Part shown: piece by piece, positions 60,148 to 64,000 of the stretch
Layout: each line of letters opens with the position of its first letter
Numbering within the stretch: the first letter of the stretch is position 1
Assembly: GCA_040219275.1 (NCBI GenBank)
Contig: JAVJSU010000007.1
Coordinates: 372,001 to 436,000, forward strand
Length of the DNA: 64,000 nucleotides
Direction: 5' to 3'
DNA from: JAVJSU01 sp040219275
Lineage (GTDB): Bacteria > Chloroflexota > Anaerolineae > Aggregatilineales > Phototrophicaceae
Made by a program: the position numbers and the translations under genes
Notes under the pieces: generated by a model
Seen by the model: the letters and a program-made list of their open reading frames with translations, nothing else
Database searches by the model: none
Told to the model about the DNA's origin: nothing

Positions 60148-62280
60148 ATGGCTGCATATTTAGTTGTAGATGTCGATGACTTGCTTGAGCATTTTCGAAC
60201 GCGTGGTATCGCTGTCGATCTGCAAGAGTTAGCGGTAGGGTTGCGCGGGAGCGCGGCGCTGGCGGCTGGCTTAGTGAGTGCGGATCGGTTGAAAGCGATC
60301 GCGGTGGCGAATTGGGCGGGCTATCGTCAATCCGGGCAAATGGAACGCGAATATATCTTCAAGACGGCGGGGTATGACATCTTTGATATGCCCCTGCGTG
60401 ATAGCCTCGCGGATACCCTCATCATCCACTACTTTTCCTACGATCCTGACCCGGTTGATGAACTGATTCTTGCAACCACTAGCCGTGATTTGTTGCCCGT
60501 TATCCGGCGCGTTAAAGTGACCCGCAATGCGCGTGTGCGTATGTGGGGGTCGGTTGATGTGCTTAAAGGCACGGAATTCGCGGATGATGTGGTCTTTCAG
60601 CCCTTGGAAAGCCTGCTGGGGATTCAATCCAAGAATGTGGCGGTGTATGTCGACTTTGAGAACATCGCCATCAGCTTGAATGAGCAGGGCTTTGTCGTCA
60701 ATCTCGACCATCTCATCGAACGCTTCGTCACACAGGCGAAAGCACACGGGCATGTCGTCAAGATGGCGGCATATGCACCGTGGGGTCAGCGCGGCACGTT
60801 ACCGCCACTGGTGGATTCCAATGGGCGGGAAATTGCCGACGAATCACCGAGCCGTCTGGCATTGGCGAATATTGACCCGGTCTTTAACTTGCCCGGTAAA
60901 AATAGCGCGGATATTCGTATTGCACGCGATGTGCTGACCGATGCCAACCATAGTGATGGCGCGGATGTCTATATTCTGGCAAGTGGTGATCGTGATTTTA
61001 ACGATGTGCTCAACGCCCTCAGCAAACGGAATTTAACCGTGATCGTCTGGGGTGTGCGTGGCAGTACATCGCGCCAATTAGAGAACAATCCGTCGCTCAT
61101 CATTGAGTACATTGATGATTTCACCAATCTGCAAACCCACCAATCGCTGAGTTCAGCGGCGATCACCGAAGAATCTGCGGATAGCTTTACCCCATCCCAA
61201 TGGACAAGCGTTATCGTGCAATTTGATCGTATGGCGGTAGAAACTGGCGCGGAAGACATTACCGTTCAGCGCCTAATTTCTCAGTTACATTCAGTGGGTG
61301 CGGTAGTTTCCGAAGATCGCGGTAACGACCTTGTATCACAGGCGGTGTCATTAGGTATCCTCAAGTTAGTGTCTAATGATGGACACATCACGATGAATGC
61401 CAATCATCCGGTGGTGGATAAAACGCGGCTGATTACGGATCGGATCGTCCGCCGTGTCGAAAACACGCTTGCTGTACGCGGGTGGGAATATGTCAATTAT
61501 GGCTTCCTGCTTAAAGGCTTGGCGATGGATCGTGACCTTGACCGCCCCGGTTGCAATGGGGACGATCAATGGCGCTCCCATTGGATTGATTGTCTCGTCC
61601 GTGAGCAGGTTCTTGAGCGTCAACTGGTACCACATCGGCATAATCCAGAAGACCTTGTTCCGGTGATTAAACTGAGTGATAGCTACCCGCTTTCTGAGTT
61701 TACCAATATGGCGGAGCATGAAGAAGGTGAACCCCAGGATTGGTCCGATGTTACGCTTGAAGACCTTGAAGACAATGAACCCGATACCGGCGAAATGGTA
61801 CGGCGGATTGTGGTTAGCGTGGAGCAATTCACCAGCTTCCGCAGTTTCGCGTGGTGTCCGTTAGGGAGTTTGCATCGTCGTTTGCGGAATTACGATAGCG
61901 GGATGTCTTTCCAGCGGGCGGTGGAATATCTGATGGAGCATGGCGCGGCAGATGTACGCGAATACGAGAATCCGCAGAGCGAATATAAGACCAAAGGCAT
62001 CGTGGTTATCCCTGATAACGAACTTGCCAGCCTCATCTTGGAGGAGCGCGACACCTTTATTCGCATTCTGCTGAGCTTATATGAGCGCAACATGCTGATC
62101 TCTGAGCAGAGCATTCGTGCCAGCGCGCCGGAACGCACATGGGATTTGCCGCTGTGGTTCTCCATCATGGAGACAGAAAATGTGTTGAACATGCTCCCCG
62201 GCAGACAGGGGCAGTATAGCCTGTTCCGCACACATCACACGGTCAACTTGATTGCGGAGAAAGACCTCTCCTCAAAATAA
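60148..62280 (+). CDS. Tandem NYN-domain protein with C-terminal winged-helix-like repeats
   Basis: A 710-residue cytosolic protein. Residues 1-160 form an NYN/PIN-like domain with weak active-site conservation (YLVVDVDDLLEHF, ATTSRDLLPVI). Residues about 163-330 form a second, canonical NYN domain with the acidic residues D169 in VYVDFENIAIS, D255 in NSADIRIARDV, and D281/D283 in ASGDRDFNDVL, fitting a Mg2+-dependent RNase. The remaining 370 residues hold several helical repeats that look like winged-helix or LOTUS (OST-HTH) modules, for example around 355-425 and 560-640. The whole suggests an RNA-binding nuclease. The operator upstream implies LacI-type control. Not next to any known defence gene. 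Confidence 0.78.
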   Translation: MAAYLVVDVDDLLEHFRTRGIAVDLQELAVGLRGSAALAAGLVSADRLKAIAVANWAGYRQSGQMEREYIFKTAGYDIFDMPLRDSLADTLIIHYFSYDPDPVDELILATTSRDLLPVIRRVKVTRNARVRMWGSVDVLKGTEFADDVVFQPLESLLGIQSKNVAVYVDFENIAISLNEQGFVVNLDHLIERFVTQAKAHGHVVKMAAYAPWGQRGTLPPLVDSNGREIADESPSRLALANIDPVFNLPGKNSADIRIARDVLTDANHSDGADVYILASGDRDFNDVLNALSKRNLTVIVWGVRGSTSRQLENNPSLIIEYIDDFTNLQTHQSLSSAAITEESADSFTPSQWTSVIVQFDRMAVETGAEDITVQRLISQLHSVGAVVSEDRGNDLVSQAVSLGILKLVSNDGHITMNANHPVVDKTRLITDRIVRRVENTLAVRGWEYVNYGFLLKGLAMDRDLDRPGCNGDDQWRSHWIDCLVREQVLERQLVPHRHNPEDLVPVIKLSDSYPLSEFTNMAEHEEGEPQDWSDVTLEDLEDNEPDTGEMVRRIVVSVEQFTSFRSFAWCPLGSLHRRLRNYDSGMSFQRAVEYLMEHGAADVREYENPQSEYKTKGIVVIPDNELASLILEERDTFIRILLSLYERNMLISEQSIRASAPERTWDLPLWFSIMETENVLNMLPGRQGQYSLFRTHHTVNLIAEKDLSSK

Positions 62281-62300
62281 CCTTATATGTTTGCCATTTC

Positions 62301-62345
62301 AAAAGCATGGTGCAATTATCGCGCTGTGCTTTTTTGATTCCTGTC
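62301..62345 (+). terminator. Terminator after the NYN gene
   Basis: Arms AAAAGCA (62301-62307) and TGCTTTT (62337-62343) with a partly paired 29-nt interior, then a T run to 62345. Confidence 0.6.
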
Positions 62346-62412
62346 GATTGTTGCATAACAGATTTTGAGCAATGTCAGGGATCAATTTCACTGTAAATGC
62401 TTTAGCCCGCCA

Positions 62413-62441
62413 TTGGCACGCGTAGGGCACTCTGCTATAAT
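62413..62441 (+). promoter_or_regulatory. rpsO promoter
   Basis: TTGGCA (62413-62418), exact 17-nt spacer, TATAAT (62436-62441). Expected start near 62448, giving a 75-nt leader. Confidence 0.75.
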
Positions 62442-62460
62442 GCCACAGCTTAATCGATAT

Positions 62461-62494
62461 AGACCTGCGGACTAGCCTGTCCAGTCTGTTAGGC
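62461..62494 (+). promoter_or_regulatory. Pseudoknot-like element in the rpsO leader
   Basis: AGAC (62461-62464) pairs with GTCT (62484-62487) and GGAC (62469-62472) with GTCC (62479-62482). The loop bases GCCT (62475-62478) are complementary to AGGC (62491-62494) downstream, so an H-type pseudoknot is possible. It ends about 10 nt before the AGGATGAGGA ribosome-binding region. In other bacteria S15 represses its own mRNA through leader structures of varied shape. Confidence 0.5.
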
Positions 62495-62522
62495 GACAAA
62501 TAAGGATGAGGACGGTAATTAA

Positions 62523-62792
62523 ATGCCACTTGAACCCGCTCAAAAAGAAACAACGATCAAAGACTATGCGCGACACGAAGGCGATACAGGGTCACCGGAA
62601 GTGCAGATCGCACTCCTGACTGGTCGTATTGTGCAGTTGACGGAACACTTGAAGATTCATAAGCATGATGAGCACTCCCGTCGTGGGTTGCTCAAGTTGG
62701 TGGGGCAACGCCGCCGCCACTTACGTTACATCGCTCGTAAAAGCCCGGAAACCTACCGCGAACTGCTTAAGCGCCTTAACCTGCGCCGGTAG
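62523..62792 (+). CDS. rpsO: 30S ribosomal protein S15
   Basis: An 89-residue primary 16S rRNA-binding protein. HEGDTGSPEVQIALLT, LTEHLKIHKHDEHSRRGLL and GQRRRHLRYI are diagnostic. Length is exactly that of the family. It has a strong promoter and structured leader, and pnp follows after a terminator, the common rpsO-pnp order. Confidence 0.97.
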   Translation: MPLEPAQKETTIKDYARHEGDTGSPEVQIALLTGRIVQLTEHLKIHKHDEHSRRGLLKLVGQRRRHLRYIARKSPETYRELLKRLNLRR

Positions 62793-62841
62793 TTTGCCGA
62801 ATTTTCTGGTACGTGTGAATCAAAATTGAGTAGACTGTTAT

Positions 62842-62883
62842 GAAATGCGCCTTATGGTATACTGTAAGGCGCATTTCGTTTTT
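62842..62883 (+). terminator. rpsO-pnp terminator
   Basis: A 13-bp perfect stem GAAATGCGCCTTA / TAAGGCGCATTTC (62842-62854, 62865-62877), loop of 10 nt, then GTTTTT. Confidence 0.92.
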
Positions 62884-62907
62884 AGCGAAATGTGTGTTTA
62901 TGATAAC

Positions 62908-63002
62908 GGCACGCTTGGTCAGGCAGGAATTGGGAAGTGTGGCTAAACGGGCGACAGTTTTTGTTTAGCCATACCTCCCAGTCCCTGGTCGCCGGGCGTG
63001 CC
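62908..63002 (+). promoter_or_regulatory. Long hairpin in the pnp leader
   Basis: GGCACGC (62908-62914) pairs with GCGTGCC (62996-63002), and GTGTGGCTAAAC (62937-62948) with GTTTAGCCATAC (62963-62974, one G-T pair); TGGGA and TCCCA between them also pair. The result is one imperfect hairpin of about 95 nt ending 25 nt before the pnp ATG. In Escherichia coli a comparable pnp leader hairpin is cut by RNase III for autocontrol. Confidence 0.6.
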
Positions 63003-63027
63003 AATTTAATATGGAGGCTATGCTTAC

Positions 63028-64000
63028 ATGGTAGAAGCAATAAGTAAAGTACGTCGGTTCTCAACGCAGGTCGGCGGTCAAGAAATAATCATTGAAACCG
63101 GTAAACTCGCCGAACAAGCGGGCGGTGCGGTAACGATTCAAACAGGCGAGACGATGTTGTTCGCCTCTGCGACAATGGGTGGTATTCGCCCCGGATTAGA
63201 TTTTTTCCCCCTGAGTGTGGATTACGAAGAGAAGCTCTATGCGGCGGGACGCATCCCCGGAAGCTTTTTCCGGCGTGAAGGTCGCCCGTCCGAACAGGCA
63301 ATTTTGATTTCCCGACTGATTGATCGTCCGCTACGTCCGTTGTTTGCGGACGGTATGCGTAACGAAGTTCAGGTCATTCTGCTGTCGTTAAGCCACGATC
63401 AGGAAAATCAGGTTGATGTCCTTGGCATCACGGCGGCAAGCGCGGCAATGCACATCTCGAACATCCCGTGGGGTGGCCCGGTGGCAGGCGTGCGTATCGG
63501 TTTTATCGACGGTGAATTAGTGGTCAACCCGTCCCTGTCTGAGATGGCAAACAGCACGCTTGATCTGCGCGTCGCTGGTACAGAGCACGCCATCAACATG
63601 GTGGAATGTGGCGCAACCGAAATCGACGAAGAAACGATGCTCCGTGCGCTTGATCTGGCGCACCAATCCATTCAACCGTTAATTCAGTTACAGAATGAAA
63701 TGCGTGAAGCGGTTGGCAAGGAAAAAGAGGTCGTTGCGATAGATGCACTGGACGAGTCATTAAAAGCTGAAGTTGAAGCCAAAGTCGGTCAACGCGTTTT
63801 GGAGATTGTGTCCGGATCAACGGATCGCAACGTACGCAAAGAAGCGATGGCGGAAGTGACTGACGGACTCGTCGCGGAATATGAAGCCCGCAACGCCACT
63901 GTAGAAGACCCCGAACAGGTCATTGACCTCAAAAAGGTGAAGAAAGCTGTGAGCGAAGTGATGACGACCCATGTCCGTCAGCGCATCGCCAGACAGGGCA
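63028..64000 (+). CDS. pnp: Polyribonucleotide nucleotidyltransferase (partial, runs off window)
   Basis: The first 324 codons of PNPase, a trimeric phosphorolytic 3'-5' exoribonuclease. Visible: the first RNase PH domain with TGKLAEQAGGAVTIQTGET, LSVDYEEKLYAAGRIPGSFF, RREGRPSEQAILISRLIDRP, LRPLFADGM, and the start of the helical linker (about residues 215-324). ATG 63028 follows GGAGG by about 10 nt. The reading frame stays open to the end of the window. Confidence 0.97.
   Translation, partial: MVEAISKVRRFSTQVGGQEIIIETGKLAEQAGGAVTIQTGETMLFASATMGGIRPGLDFFPLSVDYEEKLYAAGRIPGSFFRREGRPSEQAILISRLIDRPLRPLFADGMRNEVQVILLSLSHDQENQVDVLGITAASAAMHISNIPWGGPVAGVRIGFIDGELVVNPSLSEMANSTLDLRVAGTEHAINMVECGATEIDEETMLRALDLAHQSIQPLIQLQNEMREAVGKEKEVVAIDALDESLKAEVEAKVGQRVLEIVSGSTDRNVRKEAMAEVTDGLVAEYEARNATVEDPEQVIDLKKVKKAVSEVMTTHVRQRIARQG

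Overview
This looks like a chromosomal segment of a Chloroflexota bacterium, most likely an Anaerolineae-type lineage. That placement is inferred from gene content: an SH3-like secreted domain shared by unrelated proteins, a class II (B12) ribonucleotide reductase, two consecutive nuoM genes, an ATP synthase b subunit carrying a delta-like tail, several paralogous envelope proteins of unknown function, and frequent TTG/GTG starts. I see no rRNA, tRNA, insertion sequence, phage gene or CRISPR array.

Layout. (1) 22-14263: division and cell wall (dcw) cluster on the + strand: ftsI-type PBP, mraY, murD, a small antitoxin-like ORF, ftsW, murG, two CvpA-like membrane proteins, murC, murB, ftsQ, ftsA, ftsZ, ending in a clear terminator. 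murE is displaced to 52.7 kb; murF and ddl are absent from the window. (2) 14.4-32.7 kb: nrdJ, then envelope and hypothetical genes: SH3-like protein, GvpU-like protein, YdcF/DUF218, YtxH, a 2091-residue alpha-2-macroglobulin without its thioester, two paralogous membrane proteins, two TPR-start membrane proteins, a 54-residue DUF1328 protein and a multi-pass membrane protein. (3) 32.7-39.1 kb, minus strand: three tandem epoxide-hydrolase-like genes, a 578-bp gap holding a candidate structured RNA and a MITE-like inverted repeat, then a tight four-gene operon FemAB-like / unknown / macro domain / FemAB-like. (4) 39.5-52.6 kb, + strand: membrane arm of complex I (nuoA,H,J,K,L,M,M',N) followed by the Fo part of ATP synthase (atpZ,B,E,F). 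No peripheral-arm nuo gene and no F1 alpha/gamma/beta/epsilon gene is present. (5) 52.7-64 kb: murE, glycosyltransferase, sugar-phosphate transferase, MazG-like, DUF3592-like, proS, tandem-NYN protein behind a LacI-type operator, rpsO with a pseudoknot-like leader, and the start of pnp behind a long leader hairpin.

How the parts fit. Two themes dominate: building the envelope (peptidoglycan precursors, division, FemAB-like ligases, glycan transferases) and proton-coupled energy conversion. The most unusual observations are the membrane-only gathering of complex I and ATP synthase genes, a large acidic insertion (about 255 residues) in ATP synthase subunit a, a second NuoM lacking the usual TM7 lysine, a His-rich insertion in NuoL, and a promoter-linked structured RNA candidate at about 35.6-35.76 kb. 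Homology statements come from reading motifs by eye; no search was run.
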